Origin: Kitasatospora sp. MAA19
Lineage (GTDB): Bacteria; Actinomycetota; Actinomycetes; Streptomycetales; Streptomycetaceae
NCBI RefSeq assembly: GCF_029894125.1
Contig: NZ_JARXYZ010000007.1
Location: 62,001 to 126,000, forward strand
Reading direction: 5' to 3'
Length of the DNA: 64,000 bases
Below, piece after piece: positions 18,059 to 26,547 of the stretch (the stretch's first letter is position 1; the number at the start of each line of letters is the position of its first letter). Made by a program: the position numbers and the translations under genes. The notes below the pieces were generated by a model. It worked only from the letters and a program-made list of their open reading frames with translations, ran no database searches and was not told the origin of the DNA.

Positions 18059-19162
18059 GTGAGCGAGACTACGGCAGACACCACGGCGGCCACCATCGAC
18101 GGCCCGCCCACCCCCGCGCGCCGCGGCGCCGCGCACGACTCCGCGTTCCTGCGCGCCTGCCGGCACGAGCCGGTGCCGCACACCCCGGTGTGGTTCATGC
18201 GCCAGGCCGGCCGCTCGCTGCCCGAGTACCTGAAGGTCCGCGAGGGCATCCCCATGCTGGAGTCCTGCATGCGGCCCGAGCTGGTCAAGGAGATCACCCT
18301 GCAGCCGGTGCGCCGGCACCAGGTGGACGCGGCGATCTTCTTCAGCGACATCGTGGTGCCGCTCAAGGCCGTCGGCATCGACGTCGACATCAAGCCCGGC
18401 ATCGGCCCGGTCATCGCCGACCCGATCCGCACCGCCGAGGACCTCAAGCGGCTGCGCCCGCTGGAGCCCGACGACGTCCCCTACATCACCGAGGCCGTCG
18501 GCCTGCTGGTGGACGAGCTCGGCACCACCCCGCTGATCGGCTTCGCCGGCGCCCCGTACACCCTGGCCAGCTACCTGATCGAGGGCGGGCCGTCCAAGAA
18601 CCACGAGAACACCAAGGCCATGATGTACGGGCAGCCCGAGCTGTGGGCCGCCCTGGTCGACCGGCTCGCCGACATCACCTCCGCCTTCCTGAAGGTGCAG
18701 ATCGAGGCCGGCGCCTCGGCCGTCCAGCTCTTCGACTCCTGGGTCGGCGCGCTCGCCCCCGACGACTACCGCCGCTCGGTCATGCCGTCCAGCACCAAGG
18801 TGTTCGACGCCGTCGCCCACTACGGCGTGCCGCGGATCCACTTCGGCGTCGGGACCGGCGAGCTGCTCGGCCTGATGGGCCAGGCCGGCGCGGACATCGT
18901 CGGCGTCGACTGGCGAGTGCCGCTGAACGTCGCCGCCGAGCGGGTCGGCCCCGGCAAGGGCCTGCAGGGCAACCTCGACCCGGCCGTGCTGTACGCCCCC
19001 ACCAAGGTCGTCGAGACCAAGGCCCGCGAGGTCCTGCACGCCGCCCAGGCGCTCGGCACCAGCGGCCACATCTTCAACCTCGGCCACGGCGTCCTGCCGT
19101 CCATGGACCCGGACGCGCTCTCCCGTCTCGTCGCCTTCGTCCACGAGGCCAGCGCCCGCTGA
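18059..19162 (+). CDS. hemE: Uroporphyrinogen decarboxylase
   Basis: A 367-residue cytoplasmic enzyme that converts uroporphyrinogen III to coproporphyrinogen III by four decarboxylations. It shows the family hallmarks [16 protein letters not shown] (the Arg residues bind substrate carboxylates), the [13 protein letters not shown] segment, [16 protein letters not shown] and the C-terminal [12 protein letters not shown] 18059 gives a 20-residue variable N-terminus. The GGAGGAA near 17998 is too far away to serve this start, so translation initiation is not explained by a normal SD. Its product is the substrate of the hemG product encoded 1.5 kb downstream, and hemQ follows that gene, so the three serve the coproporphyrin-dependent haem route of Gram-positives. 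Confidence 0.96.
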   Translation: MSETTADTTAATIDGPPTPARRGAAHDSAFLRACRHEPVPHTPVWFMRQAGRSLPEYLKVREGIPMLESCMRPELVKEITLQPVRRHQVDAAIFFSDIVVPLKAVGIDVDIKPGIGPVIADPIRTAEDLKRLRPLEPDDVPYITEAVGLLVDELGTTPLIGFAGAPYTLASYLIEGGPSKNHENTKAMMYGQPELWAALVDRLADITSAFLKVQIEAGASAVQLFDSWVGALAPDDYRRSVMPSSTKVFDAVAHYGVPRIHFGVGTGELLGLMGQAGADIVGVDWRVPLNVAAERVGPGKGLQGNLDPAVLYAPTKVVETKAREVLHAAQALGTSGHIFNLGHGVLPSMDPDALSRLVAFVHEASAR

Positions 19163-19174
19163 CGGCCCCCTGGC

Positions 19175-19198
19175 GGCGGCCCCCGGTCCGGGGCCGCC
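19175..19198. terminator. Terminator between hemE and a lipoprotein gene
   Basis: GGCGGCCCC (19175-19183) and GGGGCCGCC (19190-19198) are perfect arms around the loop CGGTCC, between convergent genes. Confidence 0.7.
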
Positions 19199-19208
19199 AC
19201 CGGCGCGG

Positions 19209-19505
19209 TCAGTCCTCGTCCGGTTCCTCCGGGCCGGGCTCCGGGGGCAGCGCGGCCGCCGGGCGGCGCCGGCGCCACACCCGGTACACCAGCGCCGCCG
19301 GGACGCCCAGCACCAGCAGGAACGGTGCCACCGCCGCGGCGGCGTTCGGCGCTGCCGCGGGCGCGGCCGGTGCTGCGGCGTCCGCCTTCCCCGCCGCCGA
19401 GCCGGCCGACGCATCCCGCTCGGCCCCCGCGCCGCACCCCCCGAGCAGCAGGACGGCCACCGCCACCGCCGCCGACGCCCCTGCTCCCGCTCTTCGTCCC
19501 CTCAT
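19209..19505 (-). CDS. Small lipoprotein with C-terminal membrane helix, function unknown
   Basis: A 98-residue protein. The lipoprotein signal MRGRRAGAGASAAVAVAVLL ends in a lipobox LLLGGC, so Cys22 or a near residue would be lipid-modified. An Ala-rich linker follows, then a hydrophobic helix (APFLLVLGVPAALVYRVW), a basic patch (RRRR) and an acidic Pro/Glu tail ending PEEPDED. It resembles many short streptomycete membrane proteins with a basic stop-transfer sequence and no assigned role. ATG 19505 is chosen because the lipoprotein signal begins there and GGAGG lies about six bases upstream. It converges on hemE. Confidence 0.7.
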   Translation of the reverse strand: MRGRRAGAGASAAVAVAVLLLGGCGAGAERDASAGSAAGKADAAAPAAPAAAPNAAAAVAPFLLVLGVPAALVYRVWRRRRPAAALPPEPGPEEPDED

Positions 19506-19620
19506 CGGGCCCTCCCCAAGTCCGTTGGCAGATCTCCTCATTGGACGAGAGGGCGGGCCGAACGGACCCCACCGGGAGATCGCGACTCGAGCACGGCTCG
19601 GCGGCGGGCCGGACACGCCG

Positions 19621-20061
19621 CTACCCGGTCGCGACCTCGATCCCCGCCCGCCGCAGCAGCGCCGCCGTCACCCCGTCCCCGGGGCGCAGCTCCCCGGTGA
19701 ACGTCCCGTCGTACACCCGGCCGCAGCCGCAGGACGGGCTGCGCGCCATCAGCAGCGCCCGCCGCGCTCCCGCCGCCTCGGCCGCCGCCAGCGCCGCCCG
19801 GGCTCCGGCCACGAACTCCGCCGTGCAGTCGGCCCCCGTCGCGTCCACCACCCGCGCCCGCCCGTCCAGCACGTCCGCCCCGTCCCCGCCCACGATCTCC
19901 GCCGGGGGCCGCGGCGTCGGCAACCCGCCCGCCCCCTCCGGACACACCACGACGGCCCGCCCCTCCTCGACCAGCCGCACGGCGCCCGGGGAGGTCTTCG
20001 CCCGTCCGTCGTACCGGCACGGCACCCCGGCCAGACACGCACTCACCACGATAGGTTCCAC
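19621..20061 (-). CDS. DUF523 family protein
   Basis: A 146-residue protein of the DUF523 family. All family cysteine motifs are present: VSACLAGVPCRYDG at the N-terminus, CPEGAGGLPTPRPPAEI in the middle, ADCTAEF, and SPSCGCGRVYDG near the C-terminus. The paired cysteines suggest metal or iron-sulfur binding, but the biochemical role is not established. The length is typical of the stand-alone family. It lies in the same direction as the small lipoprotein, 115 bp upstream of it. It is divergent from the Uma2-type gene, with only 55 bp between the starts. Confidence 0.85.
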   Translation of the reverse strand: MEPIVVSACLAGVPCRYDGRAKTSPGAVRLVEEGRAVVVCPEGAGGLPTPRPPAEIVGGDGADVLDGRARVVDATGADCTAEFVAGARAALAAAEAAGARRALLMARSPSCGCGRVYDGTFTGELRPGDGVTAALLRRAGIEVATG

Positions 20062-20104
20062 AGCGCACAGCCTAAGCAGTGGCTCTCCGCGCCTCGCAAA
20101 TCGC

Positions 20105-20110
20105 TATCTT
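20105..20110 (+). promoter_or_regulatory. -10 element for a leaderless Uma2-type transcript
   Basis: TATCTT lies six bases before ATG 20117. No SD is present. Confidence 0.5.
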
Positions 20111-20116
20111 CGGACC

Positions 20117-20695
20117 ATGCGTGAGCTGCCGGACTGGATGTACGCGCCCAGGGACGAGGGCTGGTTGGCCGATGACCTCGACCACCTGCCGCAGGCACCG
20201 CGGCACACCGAACTGATCGATGGAGCCCTGGTCTTCATGATGTCGCCCCGGCGTTCCTGGCACAGCCGGACGGTGACGAGGCTGACCACCGCCCTGGAGG
20301 ATCTGGCACCGGCGGGGTCGCTGGTCGATCGCGAGATGACGATCAAGCCGGATCGGCGCAATCGCCCGGAGCCGGACGTGGTGGTCACCACCGTTGCCTA
20401 CGACGCCGATCGCACCTGGTTCGCTCCGGCCGACGTCACGCTCGTGGTCGAGGTCGTCTCCCCGGAGTCCGCGCACCGGGACCGTACGGTCAAGCTTCGC
20501 AAGTACGCCGAGGCCGGGATCCCGCACTACTGGATCGTCGAGGAGGACGGCCTGCCGGTCGTGCACGTCTACGAGTTGGATGTTCCGACCTCCACCTACG
20601 CACCCGCCGGGATCTTCCGGGGCGTGCTGGAGCGGCCGGTGCCGTTCCCGATCACGATCGACCTGGACAGCCTGGTGCCGAAGCGGGCGGGTTGA
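20117..20695 (+). CDS. Uma2 family (DUF820) endonuclease-fold protein
   Basis: A 192-residue protein of the Uma2/DUF820 family, which has a PD-(D/E)XK restriction-endonuclease-like fold and occurs in many paralogues in actinomycetes. The fold's residues are visible: Glu in HTELIDGALVF, Asp in RPEPDVVVTT, and the ExxSPES segment VVEVVSPESAHRDRTVK with its Lys, followed by YAEAGIPHYWIVE. The role is not known; some members lie near toxin or mobile genes, but here the neighbours are haem genes. ATG 20117 is supported by the leaderless -10. It ends 34 bp before hemG and may be co-transcribed with it. Confidence 0.85.
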   Translation: MRELPDWMYAPRDEGWLADDLDHLPQAPRHTELIDGALVFMMSPRRSWHSRTVTRLTTALEDLAPAGSLVDREMTIKPDRRNRPEPDVVVTTVAYDADRTWFAPADVTLVVEVVSPESAHRDRTVKLRKYAEAGIPHYWIVEEDGLPVVHVYELDVPTSTYAPAGIFRGVLERPVPFPITIDLDSLVPKRAG

Positions 20696-20729
20696 GGCCT
20701 GCGTGTAAAGACCTGCGAGACTGCGAGGC

Positions 20730-22160
20730 ATGTCGGATGCACAGGTCGTCGTCGTCGGTGGTGGGATCGCGGGGCTGGCCGCGGCCGCTTTTCTGAGCGG
20801 GGCCGCCGGGGGGCCGGTGCGGGCGCGGGTGACGCTGCTGGAGGCGTCGGAGCGGGTCGGCGGAAAGCTGTGGGGCGGCGAGGTCGGCGGGGTCCGGGTG
20901 GACCTGGGGGCCGAGTCGATGCTGGCGCGGCGGCCGGAGGCGGTGGAGCTGGCGCGGGCGGTCGGACTGGCGGAGCAGCTGGAGCCGCCGACCACCGCGA
21001 AGGCGTCGATCTGGACCCGGGGGGCGCTGCGCCCGCTGCCGGGCGGGCAGGTGATGGGCGTCCCGGGCGATCTGGACGCGCTGGCGGCCTCCGGGGTGCT
21101 CACCGCCGAGGGGCTGGAGCGGGCCCGGCACGAGGGCGCCACCGAGGTCGGGGACGACGTGGCGATCGGCCGCTACGTCGCCGACCGGCTGGGGCAGGAG
21201 GTGGTGGACCGGCTGGTCGAGCCGCTGCTGGGCGGCGTCTACGCCGGGCGGGCCGACGAGATCTCGCTGCGCGCCGCCGTACCGCAGCTGCTGTCGATCG
21301 CCCGCGGCGGCGGTTCGCTGGTCGAGGGGGTGCACGAGCTGGCCTCGCGGCCGAAGGTGGTCGGCACCCCGGTGTTCCAGGGCCTGCACGGCGGCCTCGG
21401 CACCCTGCCGGAGGCCGTCGCCGCAGCCTGCGTGAAGGCGGGCGTGGACCTGCGCACGAACGCGCCGGTGGACGAGCTGCGCCGCACCCCCGAGGGCTGG
21501 CGGGTGGTGACCGGCGGCGAGGTGCTGCACGCGGACGCCGTGGTGCTGGCCGCCCCGGCCCCGGCCGCGGCCCGGCTGCTGCGCGCGGACGCGCCGACGA
21601 CGGCCGCCGAGCTGGACACCGTCGAGTACGCGGGTATGGCGCTGGTGACCCTGGCGTTCCGCCGGGCCGACCTGGCCGAGGTGCCGGTCGGCAGCGGGTT
21701 CCTGGTGCCGCCGGTGGACGGGCGGCGGATCAAGGCGTCGACGTTCTCCTCCAACAAGTGGGGCTGGCTGGAGCGTTCCGCCCCGGACGCGTTCCTGCTG
21801 CGCACCTCGCTGGGCCGCTACCGCGAGGAGGAGGCGCTGGAGCTGCCGGACGAGGAACTGGTGGCCCGCTCGCTGGCGGACCTCGGGGAGGCGATCGGCC
21901 TGACCGCCCGGCCGTACGACACCGCCGTCTCACGCTTCCGGGCCGGTCTGCCGCAGTACCCGGTGGGCCACCTGGACCGGGTGGCCCGGGTGCGGGCGGC
22001 GGCGGCCCGGGTGGGGGGACTGGCGCTGTGCGGCGCCGCGTACGACGGGGTGGGCATTCCGGCCTGCATCGGCTCGGCGGCCGCCGCGGTGGCCGCCCTC
22101 GACAAACTGTTGGCCCCGGCGACCGGGGAAGGTTCCACGGAGAGGACAATGGGCGCATGA
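20730..22160 (+). CDS. hemG: Coproporphyrinogen III / protoporphyrinogen oxidase (HemG/HemY, CgoX type)
   Basis: A 476-residue FAD enzyme. The dinucleotide-binding motif [17 protein letters not shown] opens the protein. The [10 protein letters not shown] segment follows, and the C-terminal FAD contact region reads [20 protein letters not shown]. Because hemQ overlaps its stop, the reaction in vivo is most likely oxidation of coproporphyrinogen III to coproporphyrin III, as established for Gram-positive bacteria with HemQ, rather than protoporphyrinogen oxidation. The stop codon overlaps the next start (ATGA at 22157-22160), indicating translational coupling. Most likely it is membrane-associated, although no transmembrane helix is obvious. 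Confidence 0.94.
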   Translation: MSDAQVVVVGGGIAGLAAAAFLSGAAGGPVRARVTLLEASERVGGKLWGGEVGGVRVDLGAESMLARRPEAVELARAVGLAEQLEPPTTAKASIWTRGALRPLPGGQVMGVPGDLDALAASGVLTAEGLERARHEGATEVGDDVAIGRYVADRLGQEVVDRLVEPLLGGVYAGRADEISLRAAVPQLLSIARGGGSLVEGVHELASRPKVVGTPVFQGLHGGLGTLPEAVAAACVKAGVDLRTNAPVDELRRTPEGWRVVTGGEVLHADAVVLAAPAPAAARLLRADAPTTAAELDTVEYAGMALVTLAFRRADLAEVPVGSGFLVPPVDGRRIKASTFSSNKWGWLERSAPDAFLLRTSLGRYREEEALELPDEELVARSLADLGEAIGLTARPYDTAVSRFRAGLPQYPVGHLDRVARVRAAAARVGGLALCGAAYDGVGIPACIGSAAAAVAALDKLLAPATGEGSTERTMGA

Positions 22161-22891
22161 CTGAGACCGTTGAGCGGCAGCCGGAGCAGCCGGAGCAGCA
22201 GCCCGAGAAGAAGAAGGCGCGCGACCTGAACCAGGTCATCCGCTACACCATGTGGTCGGTGTTCAAGCTCAAGGGCGCGCTGCCCGAGGACCGCAGCGCC
22301 CTGGCCGCCGAGGTGGACGAGCTGTTCGCCCAGCTGGCCGCGAAGGACGTCACGGTGCGCGGCACGTACGACGTGTCCGGGCTGCGCGCGGACGCCGACA
22401 TCCTGGTGTGGTGGCACGCCGGCGACTCGGACGACCTGCAGGAGGCGTACAACCGCTTCCGCCGCACCGGCCTGGGCCGCCAGCTGGAGCCGGTCTGGTC
22501 GAACATGGCGCTGCACCGCCCCGCCGAGTTCAACAAGTCGCACATCCCGGCGTTCCTCGCCGACGAGCGCGCGCGCGACTACGTCTGCGTGTACCCGTTC
22601 GTCCGCTCCTACGAGTGGTACCTGCTGCCGGACGCCGAGCGGCGCGCGATGCTCGCCGAGCACGGTCAGATGGCCCGCGGCTACCCGGACGTGCGGGCCA
22701 ACACGGTGGCCTCGTTCGCGCTCGGCGACTACGAGTGGCTGCTCGCCTTCGAGGCTGACGAGCTGCACCGCATCGTCGACCTGATGCGCGACCTGCGCCC
22801 CTCCCGGGCCCGGCTGCACGTCCGCGAGGAGGTGCCGTTCTTCACCGGCCGCCGCAAGCCGGTCAGCGAGCTGCTGAACGGCCTGGCCTGA
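22157..22891 (+). CDS. hemQ: Coproheme decarboxylase HemQ (ChdC), chlorite dismutase family
   Basis: A 244-residue cytoplasmic enzyme that oxidatively decarboxylates coproheme to haem b using hydrogen peroxide, the last step of the coproporphyrin-dependent pathway. After a Gln/Glu-rich N-terminus ([13 protein letters not shown]) come the family motifs [31 protein letters not shown] (with the catalytic Tyr region), [19 protein letters not shown] and [13 protein letters not shown]. The start ATG 22157 overlaps the hemG stop by four bases. It ends before a UUCG-loop terminator. The missing partner of the route, coproporphyrin ferrochelatase, is not in this window. Confidence 0.95.
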   Translation: MTETVERQPEQPEQQPEKKKARDLNQVIRYTMWSVFKLKGALPEDRSALAAEVDELFAQLAAKDVTVRGTYDVSGLRADADILVWWHAGDSDDLQEAYNRFRRTGLGRQLEPVWSNMALHRPAEFNKSHIPAFLADERARDYVCVYPFVRSYEWYLLPDAERRAMLAEHGQMARGYPDVRANTVASFALGDYEWLLAFEADELHRIVDLMRDLRPSRARLHVREEVPFFTGRRKPVSELLNGLA

Positions 22892-22907
22892 CCACTTCGG
22901 GGCCGGA

Positions 22908-22937
22908 GAACGGGGTCCGCTTCGGCGGGCCCCGTTC
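22908..22937. terminator. Terminator with UUCG tetraloop between hemQ and the TIGR04222 operon
   Basis: Arms 22908-22920 and 22925-22937 pair over 13 positions with one T-G wobble around loop TTCG, followed by CCGTTTGT. It serves hemQ and, in the other direction, the minus-strand operon ending at 22991. Confidence 0.8.
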
Positions 22938-22990
22938 CGTTTGTCACGTCCGGTGCGTCTGGCGCGTCCGGTGCGTCCGGCGCGGCGCCG

Positions 22991-23773
22991 TCACGTCCGG
23001 TGCGGGCGGAGGGCGGCGCGCAGGCGGGCGTCGGGGAGGACGGCGGGGCCGTTCATGGCGACGGCGGTGAGCAGTTCGCGCTCCTCGTCGTCGGCGAGGC
23101 CGCGCTGGCGGGCCGGGCGGACCTCGCGCAGCACCTCCTGGCCGACCGGGGACGCCCAGCGGGTGTACGGGTAGACGTCGACCCGGGCCATCAGCAGGGT
23201 GCCCGAGGTGAGCACCAGCGGCAGGGAGAACCAGGCGAGCGGGGCGAGGGCGTCACCGCCGGTGAAGCCGCTGAGGGCCAGCGCGGCGGCCAGCAGGAGC
23301 AGCGACAGCAGCAGCGCGTGCCGCACCTGCCGGACCACCAGGACGGTGCTGCGCTGGATCAGGGCCGGGGTGGCCAGGCCGGCCAGCGAGAGCCGGGCGC
23401 CGATCTCCAGGACGGTCGGGTGCTCGGCCATCGCCCGGCGCAGCTCGTCGGTGCGGCACTGGCCGTCGGGGCCGACGGTGGTGATGATCGCGCGTTCCAG
23501 GCGGCTGCGGCCCTTGGGGTCGACCACCGTGGTCCAGCCGGTGTGCGCCAGGTGCAGCCGGCCCCGGCCGGCCATCAGGACGAGGGCGAGTTCGACCACC
23601 CGGCCCGGGCCGCCGGCCAGGTAGGCCGTCTCGTACAGGCCGATCCCGACGGCCTCCGGCGGCCGCAGCCCGTCCGCCTCGGCCAGGGCGTCGGCGGCGG
23701 CGGTCGTCCGGACCAGCCGGATGCAGGACAGGACCGCGGCGACGCACGCCGGTATCAGGAACAGCAACCACAT
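22991..23773 (-). CDS. TIGR04222-type membrane protein without cysteine tail
   Basis: A 260-residue protein, last gene of the MNIO operon. An N-terminal helix (WLLFLIPACVAAVLSCI) is followed by the signature AYLAGGPGRVVELALVLMA. The neighbouring longer protein has the parallel AFLSGGPGRVFDTALVRMH, so the two are paralogues. Two further hydrophobic segments lie at about 140-195 (HALLLSLLLLAAALALSG and LAPLAWFSLPLVLTSGTLL). The C-terminus is plain and cytoplasmic-looking, with no Ser/Gly/Cys repeats. The conserved soluble domain between the first and later helices is the TIGR04222 region, of unknown function. ATG 23773 has only a weak SD, 69 bp after the upstream gene's stop. It may assist or compete with the tailed paralogue. 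Confidence 0.82.
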   Translation of the reverse strand: MWLLFLIPACVAAVLSCIRLVRTTAAADALAEADGLRPPEAVGIGLYETAYLAGGPGRVVELALVLMAGRGRLHLAHTGWTTVVDPKGRSRLERAIITTVGPDGQCRTDELRRAMAEHPTVLEIGARLSLAGLATPALIQRSTVLVVRQVRHALLLSLLLLAAALALSGFTGGDALAPLAWFSLPLVLTSGTLLMARVDVYPYTRWASPVGQEVLREVRPARQRGLADDEERELLTAVAMNGPAVLPDARLRAALRPHRT

Positions 23774-23842
23774 GGGCTTGTTGTATGCCTGGGCCGATGG
23801 CGCGGGGAACGGCTTACCGGACCGCGATACCGAACTGTGACG

Positions 23843-24934
23843 TCAGGAGCCGCAGCCGCCGCCACCGCAGCTCGACCCGCAACTCGACGAGGACGAGCCG
23901 CAACTGGAGGACGAGGACCCGCAGCTGGAGGACGAGGAGCCGCAACTGCTGGAGCTGGAGCCGCAGCTGCTGCCGCTTCCGCCGCAGGAGTGGGAGTGGG
24001 AGCCGGAACCGGAGTCGGAGGAGCCGCACCAGGCCGCGGAGCCGCCCCCGCAGGAGGAACCGGAGGAGCTGGAGCAGCTGGACGAGCCGGACGAGGAGGA
24101 GCTCGTCGAGGAGGAGTAGGCACTCGCGGCGGCCGACTTCACCGCCTCCTCCTGGGCGGCCGCCAGCATCACCTCCTGCAGTTCGTCGTTCTCCAGCCCG
24201 GCGGCGGCCAACCCGCCGAGCGCGAGGGCGCCCAGCAGCGCGCCGCCCGTCATCTTCGGCGACAGGCCGGCGCTCGGCGTCCACGGCGAGCCGACCGTCA
24301 TCAGGGAGAGCTGGCGCTGCCCGGCCGGGGTGATCCGGCCCTTGACCGTCGGGGTGACGAGCAGGCTGACCACGCCGATGAACAGGAGCAGCAGCGGGAT
24401 CCACACCGCGGGCCGGTCGGAGCCGGCGCCGCCGTCGTCCAGCACGTAGGCGAGGACGGTGAAGACGACCACGCCGAGCAGCGCGAGCCAGAGCAGGCGC
24501 CGGGCGGTGCGGGCCCGCCGCAGCCGCTCGGGCCGGCGCAGCAGACCGCGGTCGGCGAGCCGGTCGCCGATCTCCTGCACGGCGGCGGAGCGCATCACGG
24601 CGCGGCGCAGCGGGGCGAGTTCACGGCTGCCGCCCGGGCCGACGGCCTCCAGGATGGCCTGGTCGACGGCGTCGTACGGCTTGTGGCCGATGAGGGTGAC
24701 CAGGCCGGCGCGGTTGATCACGGCCCGCTCGGCCAGGTGCATCCGGACCAGGGCGGTGTCGAACACCCGGCCCGGGCCGCCGGACAGGAACGCGGTGTCC
24801 ATCAGCGGCAGGCCGCGGCCGGGCAGGCCCCGGGCGTACCGGACGTGACCGATCCGCTGCCTGGTCCGGGTCGCGTACAGGGCGGCCGCCGCCAGCAGGA
24901 CGGCGGGGATGACGAAGTAACTGTTGTGCCACAT
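23843..24934 (-). CDS. TIGR04222-type membrane protein with Cys/Ser/Gly-repeat C-terminal tail (candidate MNIO substrate)
   Basis: A 363-residue protein. Residues 1-20 form a membrane anchor (YFVIPAVLLAAAALYA), then the TIGR04222 core begins with AFLSGGPGRVFDTALV. Two helices follow (about 150-195) and a Gly/Ala-rich segment. From about residue 269 the sequence becomes almost only Ser, Gly and Cys, with 11 cysteines at 287, 295, 303, 317, 324, 331, 338, 345, 352, 356 and 361. Four perfect CGSSSSS heptads run from 324 to 351. A single Trp (AAWCG) and SHSHSC interrupt it. The tail, beside an MNIO enzyme that in other systems oxidises peptidyl cysteines, suggests a membrane-tethered modified peptide. 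ATG 24934 has a GGGGGA SD eight bases upstream. Confidence 0.85.
   Translation of the reverse strand: MWHNSYFVIPAVLLAAAALYATRTRQRIGHVRYARGLPGRGLPLMDTAFLSGGPGRVFDTALVRMHLAERAVINRAGLVTLIGHKPYDAVDQAILEAVGPGGSRELAPLRRAVMRSAAVQEIGDRLADRGLLRRPERLRRARTARRLLWLALLGVVVFTVLAYVLDDGGAGSDRPAVWIPLLLLFIGVVSLLVTPTVKGRITPAGQRQLSLMTVGSPWTPSAGLSPKMTGGALLGALALGGLAAAGLENDELQEVMLAAAQEEAVKSAAASAYSSSTSSSSSGSSSCSSSSGSSCGGGSAAWCGSSDSGSGSHSHSCGGSGSSCGSSSSSCGSSSSSCGSSSSSCGSSSSSCGSSCGGGGCGS
23882..23965 (-). repeat. Four tandem 21-bp units encoding CGSSSSS
   Basis: The codons for residues 324-351 form four in-phase heptad repeats. The DNA units differ at synonymous Ser codons, so the protein pattern is more regular than the DNA, which suggests selection on the peptide. 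Confidence 0.85.
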
Positions 24935-24972
24935 GGGCGGGTTCCCCCGAGGTGTGCGGTGAAGGCGGGTAC

Positions 24973-25458
24973 TCAGCGCCGCAGGGCCTGGCGCAGACGG
25001 GCGAGCGGGCCGGTCGGCCGCTCGGGGGCCGGGTGGAGCCACTGCTCCAGGGCCCGGCGGCGGTCGGCGGCGAGTGGGCCGTCGTCGGCCAGCGCCCAGG
25101 CGGCGAAGGCCCGGGCGTCGGCGCGGTAGCCGCCGGTCTGCGGGTGCCGGCGGGCGTAGCCGAGGAACAGCGGCCCGTACTGCGGGCCGAGCAGGCGGGG
25201 CAGGTCGGGGGCCACCTTGGCGACGGTGTCCCGTCGTTTGGTGGCCAGGCCGGTGGACTGGGCGCGGACCTGGTCCGGGTCGAAGCCGGGCGGGACGGGG
25301 CCGCCGGCCACCAGGGCGGCCAGCAGCTCCTGCTGGCGCCGTGCCAGCCGGGCGCGGGCTGCGCCGGTCGCGCACTCGCCTCCGGGGCGCTCGGCCCCGG
25401 TGCCGGCGGCGGCACCGGCGGGCCCGTTCGGTTCGACGCGGGTGGTCAGGTCGCTCAT
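24973..25458 (-). CDS. Probable MNIO partner protein
   Basis: A 161-residue soluble protein. The N-terminal 35 residues are Gly/Ala/Pro-rich and likely disordered. The rest is helical: [28 protein letters not shown], of which I quote only the beginning as landmark, then [18 protein letters not shown] and [20 protein letters not shown]. It resembles the general layout of small partner proteins that deliver the substrate to DUF692 enzymes (MbnC, TglI, BufC types), but I do not recognise a named family with certainty. Its ATG overlaps the MNIO stop by four bases (25455-25458), so the two are translationally coupled, and it precedes the cysteine-tailed protein by 38 bp. Confidence 0.75.
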   Translation of the reverse strand: MSDLTTRVEPNGPAGAAAGTGAERPGGECATGAARARLARRQQELLAALVAGGPVPPGFDPDQVRAQSTGLATKRRDTVAKVAPDLPRLLGPQYGPLFLGYARRHPQTGGYRADARAFAAWALADDGPLAADRRRALEQWLHPAPERPTGPLARLRQALRR

Positions 25459-26381
25459 CCGCGGGTGCTCCCCTCCAGCACCCGGCGGATGGCGTCCAGT
25501 TCACCGGCCAGCTCGGTGGGCGGCGGGAAGGCGGCGTCCCGTTCCAGCAGGACGCCGGGTGGTGCGATCCGCGCGCAGAGTTCGGCCAGGACGTCCAGCA
25601 CCGGTTCGGTGACGGGGTGGGCGTGCGTGTCGTGCCAGACGCCGTCGATCAGGGTGCCGCCCGCCACGTGGACGTAGGCGAGCGCCTCTAGCGGCAGGCG
25701 GTCGAGTTCGGCGGCCGGGTCGACGCCGAGGTTGACCCGGTTGGTGTGCAGGTTGGCGACGTCGATCAGCAGCCGGACGCCGGTGCGCTCGACCAGTTCG
25801 GCGAGGAACTGCCCCTCGGTCAGTTCGTCGTCGGGCCAGGCCAGCTGGGCGGCGATGTTCTCCAGGGCGAGCGGGACCGGGAGCTGGTCCTGGGCGATCC
25901 GGACGTTCTCGGCGATGACCCGCAGCGAGTCCCGGGTGCGGGGGACCGGCAGCAGGTGGCCGGCCTCCAGGCCGCCGGCCCGGACGAACGCCAGGTGCTC
26001 GGTGACCAGCGGGGATTCGAGTGCGAGCGCCGTCTCCGCGAGCCGGGCGAGCCGGGCGGGGTCGGGCAGGTCGGCGCCGCCGAGGCCGAGCGCGACGCCG
26101 TGCGGGACGACGGTGACGCCGCGGGCGCGCAGGACCGTCAGGGACTCGGGCAGGTGGTCGGCGCAGATGTTCTCGGCGACCACCTCGACCCAGTCCAGGC
26201 CGGGTTGGCGTTCGACCACGATGTCGATCTCCGCGCGCCAGCCGAGGCCGACACCGAGGCGGTTCGCGGTGGCGCGGTCCGCGGCCGTCCGGTCCGCGGT
26301 CGTCCGTTCCGCCGCGGTCCGGTCCGCGGTGGCGGGGCCGGCGGTTGCCCGTGCGGGCAGTTCCAGTGCAGGGGAGGTCAT
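25455..26381 (-). CDS. DUF692 / MNIO multinuclear non-haem iron oxidative enzyme
   Basis: A 308-residue TIM-barrel enzyme of the DUF692 family (MNIO), relatives of MbnB, TglH and BufB that use iron and oxygen to modify peptidyl cysteines. Candidate metal ligands are all present: His94 (VVPHGVA), Glu128-His129 (VTEHLAF), Glu174-Asn175 (LENIA), Asp207 with Asn210 and His212 (IDVANLHTN), His238 (YVHVAGG), His253/His255 (DTHAH) and Glu280 (LLERD). Residues 17-41 are a low-complexity ADRT/AERT repeat. ATG 26381 is chosen for the GAAGGGGG SD upstream; a TTG at 26495 would add 38 residues without support. It is the first gene of a four-gene operon under a DevR-like box. Confidence 0.9.
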   Translation of the reverse strand: MTSPALELPARATAGPATADRTAAERTTADRTAADRATANRLGVGLGWRAEIDIVVERQPGLDWVEVVAENICADHLPESLTVLRARGVTVVPHGVALGLGGADLPDPARLARLAETALALESPLVTEHLAFVRAGGLEAGHLLPVPRTRDSLRVIAENVRIAQDQLPVPLALENIAAQLAWPDDELTEGQFLAELVERTGVRLLIDVANLHTNRVNLGVDPAAELDRLPLEALAYVHVAGGTLIDGVWHDTHAHPVTEPVLDVLAELCARIAPPGVLLERDAAFPPPTELAGELDAIRRVLEGSTRG

Positions 26382-26518
26382 CGGTTCGCCCCCTTCGGAG
26401 GGCTGGGTGGGGAGGGCCGTCGGGTGGTGCGGGCGTCGTCGCCAGGACCGCGCGGCCGTGCTGCTGAGGATGTCCCCGGGTGGGGTGGCTGCCAAGCCTC
26501 ACCCGGTCATCTCAGAGC

Positions 26519-26524
26519 ATTATT
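26519..26524 (-). promoter_or_regulatory. Probable -10 of the MNIO operon
   Basis: Minus-strand AATAAT is one mismatch from TATAAT and stands out in very GC-rich surroundings. A start about seven bases on (near 26512) leaves a leader of about 131 bases before ATG 26381. Confidence 0.5.
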
Positions 26525-26547
26525 TGAGCTTGCCGTCCTGGTGATGA

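Noticed and set aside
22946..22998. GTCCGGTGCG-type repeats after hemQ as a CRISPR or integration site
   Set aside because: The units are short, irregular and unspaced; they look like simple GC-rich slippage.
25456..26495. TTG 26495 as start of the MNIO gene
   Set aside because: It lacks an SD and adds 38 non-conserved residues; ATG 26381 has a GAAGGGGG SD.
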